From Ganoderma boninense (taxonomy: Eukaryota; Basidiomycota; Agaricomycetes; Polyporales; Polyporaceae), in the NCBI GenBank assembly GCA_002900995.3, contig CM035305.1, forward strand, positions 1,886,728 to 1,950,727: DNA of 64,000 bases. The letters are read 5' to 3'. This document shows, piece after piece, positions 10,824 to 22,572 of this stretch (within the stretch, counting starts at the first letter, position 1; each line of letters opens with the position of its first letter). The translations under genes and the position numbers were made by a program. Under the pieces are notes generated by a model, which was given only the letters and a program-made list of their open reading frames with translations, had not been told where the DNA came from and ran no database searches.

Positions 10824-11560
10824 TGGCTTCCTCGGACGAACTGACTTCTCAGGTGTTCCTTCGCATACCTGACTCTGATTTGTACCTCAGATGGATTGAA
10901 CACCGACTGCTGTCCCTGCAGCATAGAGGTACTAGTATCAGCCAGAATTTCCCGATTGTCTCTCGTCTAACATAGACATAGCTTCGCTCAACCCGCGTAA
11001 CACGAAAATCTGTCCGAAGGCCAGTGAACGACTATACTCGATCTAGTACCCGACGCTTAACAAATTCTACGAAGGAGCTTACAAACTGAAGGCCTTCAAG
11101 ACGCCTTGCAACTCAGAGCCACCTTCCCCGCTATCGGGGTGCATCGTCGTCATTTTGATGCGCTGTACGCCGTGGCTATGCACTTGCTTCGGTATTTTAT
11201 TATGTAAGTCTCTTCCAATGTTGTCATGTTTTCTGGACTCGGACACACTCATTCGGACACTGCAGGGCTCGTCCCCTCTCCTTACCCCGCGAAGCCGAAA
11301 GTCGCGCCATGAGCGCCATGAGCGTCCTCCATCGGTCGGCAAACGCAAGTCTGGAGCCTCGCGTCCGCCGCTCCGTCGAGAGTGGGCCGAGGCTGAAGGC
11401 GCGGGGAACGCAAGGCGACGTGCAGCTCACGGTAGACACTCCCTTAGGAGGGGAAGAATGTGGCGGAATGCCGTCGCGGCCTGACATGGGCGAACATGGG
11501 TTGAGGTTCGAGACTTGGCTGCGTCTAAGTACCACTGGCATTGGAGTGGGCGGAATGTGA
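10824..11560 (+). other. Possible unidentified multi-exon gene, weak
   Basis: An ATG at 10824 opens a frame that reads MASSDELTSQVFLRIPDSD and then LYLRWIEHRLLSLQHR. A splice with gtacta...catag could lead to DIASLNPRNTKICPKASERLYSI. Further on, 11115-11203 reads AIGVHRRHFDALYAVAMHLL before a good gtaagt donor, and 11309-11560 is open on the same strand. I could not join these pieces into one consistent model and recognise no domain. It may be a decayed gene or chance. Confidence 0.2.
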
Positions 11561-12142
11561 CATGTGGCGGGGAAGGTGGCTCTCAAAGCTACAAGGTCCT
11601 ATTACTATTACGTAGGCCTGCAGTTTGTAAACCCCGTTGTACTCCCTACCCACAGCCACCAGCACAGTATGAAGCGTTGTAACATGATTCGGCATTCAAC
11701 CTCCGTCCCCACGAGCACTCTTCTCCACATGAGGAGAGCAGCGAATTATCTCGGATGAGATCGCGAAATCGATCTTTGCAAGTGTTCGAGGACGCCTTTT
11801 GTAGTAGTATTTAGGTTTGCTGACTGGCTTGAAGGTTTGCATCTGGTTGCATAAGGACGAAGTATTGTTTTGACCTTGATCGCTGTCTTCGCAGTTACAC
11901 GTATGGTCTTGTTTCCGGATGCGGTGGTCCGTCTCGTGAACAAAGTGTCACGTCGGCGTTGTCGGGTGGCGGGTGGTTACGATTGTACCCGGTATCTGAG
12001 AGTGAATCCCTTTTGACAGGAAAACCGCTTCTCCGTCGAAAGGCGAAGGTGTATATCGTTGTCTCGGCGACGTTGGGAATGTCGGAGAGTGAGGGGCCCA
12101 CCACAACGTTGCAAAGCCGCCCGACTCCGAGGGCGAGACGTC

Positions 12143-12179
12143 ACGCGTCACGCGTCGCGACGCGTCTTGTCATCACGTG
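12143..12179. promoter_or_regulatory. Cluster of three ACGCGT boxes plus CACGTG
   Basis: ACGCGT occurs at 12143-12148, 12150-12155 and 12160-12165, and CACGTG at 12174-12179. ACGCGT is the MluI cell-cycle box bound by the fungal MBF/Swi6-Mbp1 factors; CACGTG is an E-box. A 95-codon frame starts at 12190 on the plus strand but has no recognised domain, so the target gene is unclear. Function is inferred from motif identity alone. Confidence 0.35.
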
Positions 12180-12714
12180 GAGCGCGTGAATGTGGCCAAC
12201 TTGCGAGTCCGCCACTGCTGAGCGACTCGCATTGGCATCGGTCCATCAACTGTGCTTAGCAGACACCGTCAGACTGGATACCATTGACCGTTCACAGCCC
12301 ATGGTCGGGCCTTCAAAACACGAAGACATTGTCCTACCAGCTCACCGTCAGGAATCCGTCCGGTACTTAAATGACCTGGCCGCTACTGAACGCCTTGATG
12401 GCACTGGTGGCCACTTATTTCAACTGATTCTCTGGAGCGACCTGAAATCCACTGAACGCGTAATCAGCAGCTCATGAGATTGGCATCGAAAATGCATCGC
12501 GGCGTGTCAGGCACACGACAGTCTGTGACAGCTGACCTCCGGTTTGCTCCTTTTGGGCCAGCGCGCCCTACCCTGAATGCCAGTTTCTAGCCCCCATTGA
12601 TAAGGTCGGCAACGTCGGACGGGGACCAACGCCCACCTTCTCTGTCTCCTCCATCATCCCCTTCTCTGTCTCCTTGTACGCTCTCTTAAGCTCGCAGCAT
12701 AGGCGTCTCCATCG

Positions 12715-12726
12715 CCCCCCCCCCCC
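12715..12726. repeat. Homopolymer of 12 C
   Basis: Twelve consecutive C residues end a C/T-rich stretch that starts near 12630 and contains the word cttctctgtctcc twice, about 26 bp apart. This is a simple-sequence tract with a length that may be unreliable. Confidence 0.8.
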
Positions 12727-15524
12727 GGTCTCATGCGGCCACCCTGATCTCGTGTTTTCCGCCCTCGCACCCTGTTAGACCTAAAGTCTCATGGAATCAC
12801 GACGATGGCCTCCACCTTGAGGTGCCGTCTCAAAGCGCCAGGTGTGTTGCTCGGTCAGAGATCTAAGGCACAGTTCTGCTCGCCACCTGTACGTACATCG
12901 GACAGTCGGTAAGTCCTTAACATTTTCTGTTGAGGTATTCGAGGGTACCTCTCGGGGATCTGGTGGAAATATGAGATAAGGGTAAACGCACCGTGAGTCG
13001 ATTCTCTTAGCTCGACAGGGACATTTGTAGTGACCTCAGGCTGTTGTCGCAGCACCGTGGCGCCATATACGCTCTCAAGTTAGAAAGGTACGCTCTGTTC
13101 TCAAGGGTCATTCCAACAGTATTGCAGGAATGTCGACTCTGAGGTGCGCACATAGACGTTGGGCCTGCAGATGCTCGGTCAGGGAGCGCGACAGGTGCGG
13201 GATGCATGGACTCGGCCCGTCCGGGGTAAATGGGAGTTGCGGGGGAGTGCCAGGATGGATGCACGACGGCGACGGCGAACGGTTCGGGGTCATTCTGCGC
13301 TTGAGCTCGAAACGTGATGCATGTCCCAGTAAGTAGCGTAGGCGTAGCGTTAGCGAATTGATACCACTTGTTCCCACTGGAATGCACTTGAGTGACCACT
13401 GGGCCAGAAAGCGAACCTAATTATCAAGGGCCTTCCAGATCAACTGGAATTCACTGGGGATCGCTTAATAAGGCCGTTTAAGTGTTTTCAGGGCCGTTAA
13501 GTGGATCGGACGGATTCCTGATGACGGGGCACAGCACAACACTACACAGCAGTACAGCGACAGTTGAACAGTTCCATCAACCTACCGACTTTCCACTGCG
13601 AGTTCCGGCGCAGTCCTCGTTTCCTCGTGCATTTCAAGTGCACCATGAATTTTAACACATTAGGTGCGCTGGCCCCTACCCGTTTCCTGTATCTATGTTA
13701 TTGTCCGCTATTCTAATAAGTTCCACCTCGACGATCTCCGAATTGGTTTCGAAAGCTCACCCTCAACTCAAGCTCAGTTTACCACATGTCCACGAATGAC
13801 CAAAACACAACGAATCGTATCCTGTCCACGGAGACGTCTCACTACAGTGTGCTCTGCTGCGTACGCTTAGAAACGCCGCCGTGATGACCCGGCTGGATCG
13901 ATAGGCTCGACTCTATGCGACCTGCATACTCGTGATTGCCCCACCGAGGGTCTCGTCCGCCGTCTACGAAGGTTTGAATACCGACGTTTCCATTCATCAC
14001 CACTCGGCCCGAGCTTCGGAGTCCTCTCTCACAGTCAAGAGTATGTGCACCCGAAACAAGGCAAGAAGGTCAGCTTGGGGGGTCGTAAGCAGTCCACGTA
14101 CCTCGCCTTACCATCGTGTATGGTGCAGGTTTCACAAGGTATGCTACTTCATGCATACACTCCTCTACCTGCTTATCATGGAATATCAGCCCAGTGTATC
14201 CGCTAGATGTTAGCTTTCTAGCCAAAGATGCATGGCACACACATGATCCCGCGATGACGCCCTTCTCATTTGCGATAGCCCCCGCACATGACACCTCAAG
14301 CCGCCATACAAAGTGTATCTTATTCCTTGTACTCTCATGTATTCATATCGTGTTGTTCTCATCCCCTTCTAAAGACCTCGGACCGACGGTCACGCCGCTG
14401 GAGCACAAGGAAAAGGCACGCAATCCTTCATTGAAAACGTCCGCCCGCGACCCAGACGGCTCGACGGCGCAGGAATAGGCAGTGTAGAGCTCACGCAATA
14501 TAGGTTATACCGTACGTTTTCCGCCAGCTTTCATGCAGATACTCTCAAGGGCGTGTTGGTTTCCCCGGGAGCGGGTTGCGGGCATCCGTGCATTGTGGCT
14601 ATATGAGATCTCTGGCCCGGCGCAGTCAAAGCTGTGATAGGGATGTGTGATGATCCCATTGCATTCTTCATCTGAGTGCTCGGAGCGGGAAGCGTTTAAT
14701 TATCAGCTCGGTGCCGGACGCGCCTCTCCCATTATAGAGTCGTTTGGTGTCCTCCGTCTCATGGATTCCCCCATCCGCGTTGTGAGAACGGTATGGGGCC
14801 TTGTGACGGGCTCATACTTCGAGAACTACCGGCATTCCCACTGTCTGAACGGTGCCTCGCAACACCGAGCTGGTGTGGCCCGCGTAGAGGGGACAGACGG
14901 GCTCGTGCCTCGCCGCAAACACGAGCCCTAGGCGTTGCAACTCTGTGCGAGTGCCAATTCGCCCTGCATAACGCCGTAGTCTGTGTCCCCCATCTCCTTC
15001 GCATTCTATGATGCCCCTTGCCGCAGGTACAATGCACAGTACACGCGGAACGAGCGTTGTTGCAATTACGAACGATTTATATTTGATTATCCAGCGCCAT
15101 CTCTGGCTGTGTGGTATCTAATCTCGCACATACAATAACCTGGACCTGCGCATGGCTCCGGCGTGGCGACCAGTTCCGCGACAATTACAACCTATAGGGA
15201 CAGTAATCTAACACATCGTTCGTTCGAGAGCCTCAGTCCAGTCACGATCGCATGCGATCGCAGCACCCGTTTCCTCCTCGCTGCCCGCCCCAAAATCACT
15301 CCGGCGCGCAGAAGCCTCGGGATGTGGCTAGGCAGCGGCGTGGGCTGGCACTGGGCACGAAGCCGTGCGCACGCGCCACGCGACGTCGCAAGCAATGGCA
15401 CCCGACAGGAACGCGCCGTCTGGTGACAAATCGCGTCTGGAAAGACAATAAGCACGGGCGACTGGTCAGTATCCGAAAACACCGCCCGCATGCGCGCGCG
15501 TACGTACATCGACGACTTGATACG

Positions 15525-16094
15525 CTATGCGTCGTTCCATATGCAGAATCGCATGTCCCGCCAGAGCTGGTCGACCGTGATGCCCTGTACCGGCCGTATT
15601 GGGTCGGACGGGGTCGAGGACAAGGTTGGGGGGTGCGCTACGGCGTTCGGAAAGAGCTGGGAGACGGAGCAAGTGACGTCCCGCCACGCTCGTGCACTAG
15701 AGGAGGCATAAGACAACGCGCGCGAGCGGAGGGTGGGCCCATGCGGCGCGATTAGTGTTAATCTCCGCACCCACCTCTCTGGCAACACTCACGTTACATT
15801 CGCGACTCTTGACCGCGTCTTGAGCGCATACTTGTACACTGTGCCTGCAAAATCAAGGGCCGTGATCAGCACTCTGGGCTGTGTCGCTTTCGCTCGGGCT
15901 GTTTGTCACGGTTACGCTAACTTGGCGAGAGCGTGCTCACCGGCATCAAGTACAAGGGTCACGCTCTCGCCTGGGTGCAGGAGGACGATGGCGCCTGTAT
16001 TGCGACCATAATCCCGCTGGAGCTGCACGGTAGCACAGTCGTGGGTGTCGTTGGTAAAGTCGAGGAGGACCTCGTACTGCGTCGTGCCCGGCAT
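15525..16094 (-). CDS. Small uncharacterised protein, copy A of a two-member family
   Basis: Exons 16094-15941, 15844-15793 and 15696-15525 give 125 residues. I do not recognise the family from named proteins, but it clearly resembles the gene at 22573-23037. Shared features are an N-terminal beta-rich half (F-T-N-D-T ... TVQLQRDYG ... PGESVTLVLDAG in this copy), a V-Y-K-Y-A strand, and a second half with W-R-D-V-T-C-x-V-S-x-L-F. No signal peptide or TM segment is visible, so the product is probably cytosolic. The last intron (15792-15697) is in phase 2 at the same aligned position as the single intron of copy B. The pattern suggests an old duplication. No function can be assigned. Confidence 0.72.
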
Positions 16095-16930
16095 GGTGGG
16101 ACGGAGTGGGTATCAGAGCAGACGAAGTGCGAGGGGGTGGGGAGGAGGAGGGGCAGCTAGGAGGCGATAGAAGCTGGTACGGGGAGGAGAAGCGGAGGCA
16201 ATAGGATGAAAGGAGAGTGTGCGAGAAGGAGAGGGAGGTAACGCCAAAGAGGCACAGGGTAATATCGCTCGGGTTAGAAACTCGTTCAAGCTTCCGCGGG
16301 CCGTTGCGCGGCGTTGAAAGTTACGGCAGTCGACAGACCGAGAGAGCCTCTGACGAAATGCAAGGTTCCCTGTTAACTGGCGGTTCTTTCCGCGGCACAG
16401 GAGAAGGAAGTGACCCCGGGGCGAGGTGACAGTCTTCGGTGGGGACACGTCGTCGCAGTGCTCGGCCCTTGCTGCCAAAAAGCGGACAGGAGGGGAAGGT
16501 GGACGCCGAGGATCGTTGCCACGTTTTGCAGGGCCTATTGTGTTTTGTGACAGGCGACGGGATGTGGGCCGCACGGCTGTGGCCGCGCCCAGTGCAGTGC
16601 AGGCCCCGGGCACGAGGACGAGAGGTGGGGGGGCGAGGCGGGAGGGGGAGTAGAGTGGCAGCCCATGCATGAACGGGCAGGCAGCAGCAGGCCTCGGACT
16701 GGGAGGGGACTCGAGGAGCAAGGCGGGGAGCAGCGCTAGCAGGACCTCACTCGATCGCGCTGCGCTCTCACCACAGCCGCCCACTCCTCCCCGCATTCCA
16801 GAGCTTGCTATATATGGTTTCTTACTGCCACCACACGCTCCATCTCTCGCCCTCCGAGTCCCTCTCTCGTGTGCCCCGAGTTTTAAGTAGTTTGCTCGGC
16901 CGCCACGCCGCGCCGTCCCTCCGTCTCCAC
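16095..16930. other. Divergent intergenic region, small-family gene A / F-box-like gene
   Basis: A 227-codon minus frame (16796-16113) overlaps plus-strand frames and is Pro/Ser/Arg-rich with no motif; I treat it as GC-rich promoter sequence. A TATA-like word (tatatatgg) lies at 16809-16817, about 115 bp before the F-box-like start codon. Confidence 0.45.
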
Positions 16931-18277
16931 ATGGCCTCCCTTCTCGCGCTTCCCGTCGAGCTCAGGCTCCAGATCTATGATCTCATCCTCGCTGAGCACC
17001 GTCACGTCCGCATGAAGCAACAGCCATCCAATGCACACTTCCGGCTACTTCACACTTGCCGGCAAGTCTCAGAAGAGGCAGGAAGAACATATCGCCGCTA
17101 CATCTCGCTCTTCCACGAGCACCAGATAGCTGCCTTCCTCGACTTTGCCCAGTCTTCCCTCATCGCCTCACAAATACAGTGGGCAGACGTCGCCAATGAC
17201 GGCCGTGTCTTCCAGTCCGCGAGCAAGGATCAGGTGAGATTAGAGTGCGCGATTGTGTAACGCCACGCCTCTGATCGGCCTCCCACAGGAACATTCCGAG
17301 GCAGACACCCCGCTCTCCGCCCTCCACATCGCCCTCGGCCGCATGACGTCCCTCCGCCATCTGCGCGTCTTCCAGTGCCGTCAGGGCCTCCCGTTAAACC
17401 TCCAGAACACGATGAACATGCACAGTAAGTGCGAGGCCCCGCTCAAAGTCCCCGTGAATTATTTAAACCCTCCCTCTTCCGTTTTGCCGCAGGGTCCCGC
17501 CGGCTCGCGCTGGGGTTCGAGCGTGCCATGTTTCCCAAGAATGCCGCACAACTCTCGTCCTACGAACTCTACATCAGCCCCGAGACCCGCGTCGACCTCT
17601 TCGAGGGCGTCCGCCCGGACGGCATCGTCGCCCTTCGCTTTTCCGGGGAGATCCTCGCCGCCGCCGAAGCCCGCGAAGCTGTCAGGATGCCTCGCCTGCG
17701 CCACGTCGTCCTGCACGGCATCACGGGCAACTACTTCGACAGGCACACTATAGACCACTGCTTCCCTGGCGCGCACCTCGAGTCCTTCGTGTATGCGCTT
17801 GGCCACCGCCTCGGCTTCGAAATCCGTAACCACCACCTCAGCTCCTTGGCTGCTGCGTGCGGGAGTAGTCTTCGGAAGCTGGTCCTCTTGGGATGTAGCC
17901 GCCTCTCCAGCACCACGATCACCCAAGCCCTAGAGAGTCTTCCCGTCCTGCAATACTTCGCGTTGCACTTGGTGACCGTGGACGAGCTCCGCAGTAATTT
18001 CGTAAACGCGCTCCCACCGTCCCTGACCGTCTTTAAACTGCAGGTCCTCAATGCGTGGTATGCGGTGCCGTTGAAGAACGAAGAGCGGGCCCTCTGTCAC
18101 TCCATAGAGGAGCTGGTTCTGCTCAGGGATGTTCCATTCCATCAGGTCTGCTTGTGCTTTAGGGCCCAAATTATCATGGAGGGTGGGCGAGAGCAGCGAT
18201 GGGCCCGCATCGCAGAGGACCGTAGGATAGACTTGAGGCTTGATCCTTGGGAGAACAATATGATAGAAGACATATGA
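16931..18277 (+). CDS. F-box-like protein with irregular leucine-rich repeats
   Basis: Exons 16931-17233, 17289-17424 and 17493-18277 encode 407 residues. The N-terminus (LLALPVELRLQIYDLIL) is an F-box-like helix pair, followed by a His/Cys-containing segment (LLHTCRQVSEEA). The rest consists of Leu-rich strands separated by short helices (SLRHLRVFQC, RLRHVVLHGITGN, SLRKLVLLGCSRL, LPVLQYFALHLV, SIEELVLLRDVP), as in the large F-box/LRR families of agaricomycetes. These usually act as substrate adaptors of SCF ubiquitin ligases; the target is unknown. The leading ELRLQIYDLI form also occurs in fungal proteins that lack a proven F-box function. The C-terminus from about residue 385 is charged. 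Confidence 0.72.
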
Positions 18278-18454
18278 CACTTACACCTACAGAAAAATGT
18301 ACACGAATCTGTTGAGGGGGCAGATATTTCGCCCGCGTGCACACATGGAATGCTCGTGTGCCCAGAGACAAGTAGTTATTACACATCGTCCGTCGCACAA
18401 GTAGTCCATAAAAGAGTCCAGAGTTCGACATCGACAAAAACTATCATGGCAAGG

Positions 18455-19679
18455 CTAATAGCGAGTACCGTACGTGTTGTTATATACACTGAAGTCCTCG
18501 GATCCTTGCTGCACCCTGGGGGTCTTGCGCCGGAACGAACCTTCCGCTGAAAAACAAAAAAGATAAGTCCAGATCTCATTAGAAAGTGAGTCGACACAGA
18601 CCATCTACGTCTGCCGCAGAGGCAGTCGAGAGGGGGAGGGGTAGGACCAGCGCGCACTCCTATCTACGACTCACCGGGATGGGCCTGGCTACGTTCAGGG
18701 TAGCCTACGCCGCCGGTGGCATTATAGCTATCATAGTAATTGTCGTACGCGTGAGGTGTCGGACCAGGGTCCTGGGTATGCGCGTTGCCTGGGACGTGGG
18801 GAGGGTAGTCGGAATAGCCTTGCACCTTGTCGGCCATGACGGTCGCTACGCTGGCGTCACTGTCGTGGCGTGCGTGGCCGCCAGACTGAACAAGGTTTTC
18901 CGAAGAGTTGCGTGAGGCCCACGCACCACGATCCTCCATTGGGATGTTGACCGACTTGTTCGACTCGTACTGTAGCGACTGGTACCGCGTGTGGTCGCGG
19001 CGTTGACCCTTTCCAAAGGACGACAGAACAATGTAGAGGTAGGCCTATGCATCCGGTGGTGAGCATCCCCGAGCGCGGAAGCAATGAACAGAATTACCTG
19101 GACAATTGCGAACAACAGCCACAGCGCGCCCATGATGCCAATGTCAGCCCATGAGAAGATGGTGCACAGGGTGTCTCCCTCGTCGTTGGTGGCGGAGACG
19201 GTGTTTCCGAAGAAGTCGCTGATGCACTTCGTCTTCGCCTGGTTGTGACGAGTGATCGAGATGATGAGCCAAGCGGCAGCAACGCCGAAAGCTGCTACCA
19301 TGAGCAAGCTGTGGAGAGTAACATAACGGCGGAATAAAATGGGGCGTTCCTGCGCGGGCCCTGTAAGTCCATCTCCATCGGTCAAGCATAAAATAACATA
19401 CTTGGCGCACAGCGAGAAACCCAAGGATCTGGACGGCCGCAGTGGCCCAGGCCAGGATGGCAAATATCCACTTCGCAAATGAAGGGGTGGAGGCTCCCAC
19501 AACTAGAAGAGATCCTTGAGGGGTCGGTCGGCCGCTCAAAATGACCAAGACTCACTATCAGGGGTACTAATGGATATCACTCCTGCAGTTACGCCGAGGA
19601 CAAGCTGCTCCAGCAGCGCGACATAGATCCCGGTGTAGACCACGGGAAATGCACAGCAACAGTACTCTCTTGGCTTCAT
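18455..19679 (-). CDS. Four-transmembrane MARVEL-like membrane protein
   Basis: Exons 19679-19556, 19502-19402, 19349-19098, 19044-18675 and 18546-18455 give 312 residues. Four hydrophobic segments are visible: TGIYVALLEQLVLGVTAGVI near the N-terminus, WIFAILAWATAAVQILGFLA, LHSLLMVAAFGVAAAWLIIS and IGIMGALWLLFAIVQAYLYI. Between TM3 and TM4 lies a loop with two cysteines (KCISDFFGNT, DTLCTIF). The cytosolic tail is ~140 residues, polar and Tyr/Gly/Pro-rich, ending in FSVYNNTYGTRY. The layout resembles fungal MARVEL/SUR7-like plasma-membrane proteins, but no diagnostic motif decides the family. The last exon is required: without it the tail would stop artificially at a consensus donor (gtgagt) at 18674. 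Confidence 0.75.
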
Positions 19680-20077
19680 AGTGCCAAGTTTCAGTTCAGG
19701 GGCGATTGAAGAGCGGATCGTTAAGGTCGTGGTGCGGGGGCAGACAGAGGCCTTAGTGGTGGTAAGAAGAGAACGAGTGCGAGCCGTCCAGAGAGAGATG
19801 TGGACGGATGAAGAGAAGGATGTGGGGCGCAGTCGGCGCAGTGCGGATGTGTAAATACCGCAGGCTGCAAGGCAATGCGCCACTCACCCCTCCAGTCCGG
19901 CCAATCGCCGGCCGTGAGACCGCCAACGCCGCACATCCGCAGCCCCTGGGCGGGGACTCGGGCCGCGCCCGCCCACGCCACCGCACGCCGTCCCCTTCCA
20001 AGGCCAACTCGCCTCACGAGCCGCTTGCAGGTTCTCTGTTGACGACGACGACAACGAAACCTCCCTCACCTCTCATC

Positions 20078-20838
20078 ATGGCTCGCTTTGGTCTTCTATT
20101 CCTTGCTGCCGCAGTGGTTGGTGGCGCGGTCGCCTCTCCCGTACAGGAGCAGGAGGTCCTGTTCCCCGGTGTGCCCGGAGGCAAGAAGTGGGACTGGAAG
20201 GACTGCGGTATGCTCATCATTTCTCGACGTTGCCGCTCATATGAACTCCTGTCCTCCATAAGGAACGGACTCCCACCTAGTCCACATCAACAGCATTGAA
20301 ATCTCTCCCGACCCGCCTCAGCGGGGTCAGGACCTGACGATAACGGTGGATGGTGTTGCGAAGGAACAAGTAGAGGTAAGCTTCATGGGCTCCATGGATG
20401 GCAGTTGGGAGCTCATCTTCCCCGTCTCGCTCAGGATGGAGCTTACGCGGATGTGACCGTCAAGGCCGGCATCATCCGTCTCCTCCACAAGGAATTCGAC
20501 GTCTGCGAGGAAGCGTACGTCTTCAGAGCCCCTTATCGTGGGTCGTAGCATATAGCTTATCTGCACTTGACTTGACACAGGCGCAACGCGAACACGACCA
20601 TCCAGTGCCCAGTCGAGAAGGGGCATCACAAGGTTACCCAAACTGTCACCTTGCCGAAGGAGATTCCTCCTGGTACGTCCATGTTCCCGCTGGGGTAGGG
20701 TGGAAGACTCATCTAGGGCTGTATGTAGCTCAATTTACCGTGAACATCCGTGGCTTCACTGAGGAAGATGAGGACCTTGTTTGCATGGATCTTATGATGG
20801 ACTTCAGAGTCCTGCCTCGTTCGCTGCTGCCCTGGTGA
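20078..20838 (+). CDS. Secreted ML-domain (NPC2-like) phosphatidylglycerol/phosphatidylinositol transfer protein
   Basis: Exons 20078-20207, 20263-20375, 20435-20514, 20581-20672 and 20729-20838 encode 174 residues. A clear signal peptide (MARFGLLFLAAAVVGGAVAS) precedes the ML fold: WKDCGTDSHLVHINSIEISP with the first Cys, QRGQDLTITVDGVA, GAYADVTVKAGIIRLLHKEF, DVCEEA, TTIQCPVEKGHH, TLPKEIPPAQFTVNIRGF and a final LVCMDLMMDF. The paired cysteines match the disulfides of the family. Members bind lipids in the secretory pathway or vacuole. The gene is divergent from the four-TM protein and sits 153 bp upstream of the exonuclease gene on the same strand. Confidence 0.9.
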
Positions 20839-20991
20839 ATGAATCATCTTGTTGGCAGGTCTCGTTTACGTTTTGTGCTGGACTCTCTTCTCCTTGTATG
20901 CGCTCTCCCTTTGAACGATTCGGATGTACGATGTAATTAAGCTATGCTGCTCGCCACGAACAAGGTGCTTCTTTGATGCGTTGAGACTGCT

Positions 20992-21887
20992 ATGGCCGGA
21001 TGCGTGTCCGGGGCGGCAGCGAATGAGCGAATGACCGCACTGTCGGGTCTGGCGCTTAATGATGACATGTCGGATGCGCTGTGCACGGCGGCAGCGAGAG
21101 CGGACTGTTTCCTGTCCGAGTCAGCAGCAAGCACAGCGCAAGAGATGTCTTTGTCCCGGCTGTTGTCCACAGGTGCCACCACAAACCTCTCCAGAGCCAT
21201 GCGGCTACGCTATCTCCTCATCCTAGACTTCGAGGCCACATGCGACAACACGGGGCGCATCGTGCCCAGGGATGAGTCCGAAATCATCGAGCTCCCTACC
21301 ATCCTCTATGACGTCGACGAGAACGTGGCGCAAGCCACTTTCCACGAGTATGTCAGGCCAACCCAACACCCGACCTTGACTCCATTCTGCACAGACTTGA
21401 CTGGTATCGAGCAGGTGAGTTTCTTCCATGGCTTCCGAGTTCCGCCGGCCACAAGGCTGACGACTTCCTCCAGCACACGGTGGATGCCGCAGATCCTTTC
21501 CCCTCCGTGTGGGAGCGTTACCAGGAATTCCTGCGGAATCATGGCATTATGGACGACCCTGGCTCTGCGGCGTATCTCACCTGCGGAGACTGGGATTTGA
21601 AGACAATGCTTCCTGGACAGCTGCGCCTCAGCGGTACCCAGACTGGTCTCAACCCGACCACGAACGCTCTCAGCGCGCCATATAATCGCTGGATTAACGT
21701 GAAGAAGTCGTTCCAGCAGCACTACGGCTTGAAGTACGCGAAGGGCATGGCTGGCATGCTTCAGCATGCCAACATGGAGCTGGAGGGACGCCACCACTCT
21801 GGAATTGATGACTGCAAGAACATCCTCCGGATCGTGCAGCGAATGAGGCAGGATGGTTGGAAGCCCTGGTGCGATCTTGCAGGGTGA
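20992..21887 (+). CDS. ERI1-like DEDDh 3'-5' exoribonuclease
   Basis: Exons 20992-21414 and 21474-21887 encode 278 residues from the first ATG. The exonuclease begins at LLILDFEATC (Exo I, Asp and Glu), followed by IELPTILYDV, FHEYVRPTQHPTLTPFC, DLTGIEQHTVDAADPFPSVW (Exo II region), LTCGDWDLKTMLPGQL and ELEGRHHSGIDDCKNI (Exo III, His and Asp), the normal ERI1/3'hExo order. Those enzymes trim 5.8S rRNA, histone mRNA 3' ends and small RNAs, and restrain RNAi in S. pombe. The ~69 residues before MRLRYLLILDF are Ala/Ser-rich without a motif, so the true start may be the ATG at 21199. No SAP domain is visible. Confidence 0.88.
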
Positions 21888-22572
21888 TTGTATGCCCTTG
21901 CATGGCCGAAACTGTGGTGGCGACACCACGATTTTGCGTTGCATTGGTGGAATCCTTGGAAGCTACGACTTGTTGTTTTTGTGCATCGCTCAATCCCCAC
22001 TCATAGCGTAGCCCAAACGCCGTTTTGAATGTGTGCTCTGGGCAGACGGGACGTGCGGCTGTGGAGGAGAGGCTGGAAGGCTCCTTGTGACCTGCGCGGG
22101 CTCTAGCCGAAGACAATAAGAGAGCGTGCTGGCGTCGCACGCTCATCTCGACTGCGAGGCCTGGTCTGCCGCTTTCTTCTTTCTTGCCCGATTGCGCGCG
22201 CCAAGATGGACTCAGCTGTGCCGTTGTCCGCTTGCGGGAGCCTCAAACGAGCGTTGGCGAAGGGCGGCACAAGTCCGTTCCCGAATCCGGGCCACCTGCA
22301 AACGCGGGCAGAAGACAATAGGGCCCATTCCGCGCACGCTTGCGAATCCATGCATTGTGGGCCCTTCTTGTAAGAGACGTCCCAAAGGGCTGTCTCCATA
22401 CGCCTTCTTGACACACATTCAACCTTGCAACTTCGCCCGGGTCTCTATATCTACCTGTCCGTCCCCCGAATCCCCGATGCCTCCGCGTCTTCTGCGCGTC
22501 GACAGCGTCCCTCTCCGCAACGCAGCTTGCGGCCTTCTCTCCCAGGACTAGTCCTGACACCACTCTTCTATC
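21888..22572. other. Intergenic between the exonuclease gene and small-family gene B
   Basis: Overlapping short frames on both strands with no motif. It holds the 3' region of the exonuclease gene and the promoter of copy B of the small family. Confidence 0.45.

Larger units (their letters stand above)
11561..15524. other. Gene-poor region of about 4 kb
   Basis: No gene could be supported on either strand. Frames of 60-130 codons (for example minus 13399-13007 and plus 14647-14931) lack motifs and splice continuity. The region has C/T-rich tracts at 12630-12725, a run of 12 C at 12715-12726 and a cluster of ACGCGT hexamers near 12150. No long repeat, terminal inverted repeat or transposase motif was seen. 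Confidence 0.45.

Noticed and set aside
11079..11348. Minus frame with KIPKQVHSHG, similar to VPKQIHSHND of the AIM6-type gene
   Set aside because: The match covers about nine residues and no other block of the family follows; likely chance, or a relic too decayed to call.
16113..16796. 227-codon minus frame
   Set aside because: Low-complexity Pro/Ser/Arg sequence over a GC-rich promoter; plus-strand frames are equally open and no splice or motif supports it.
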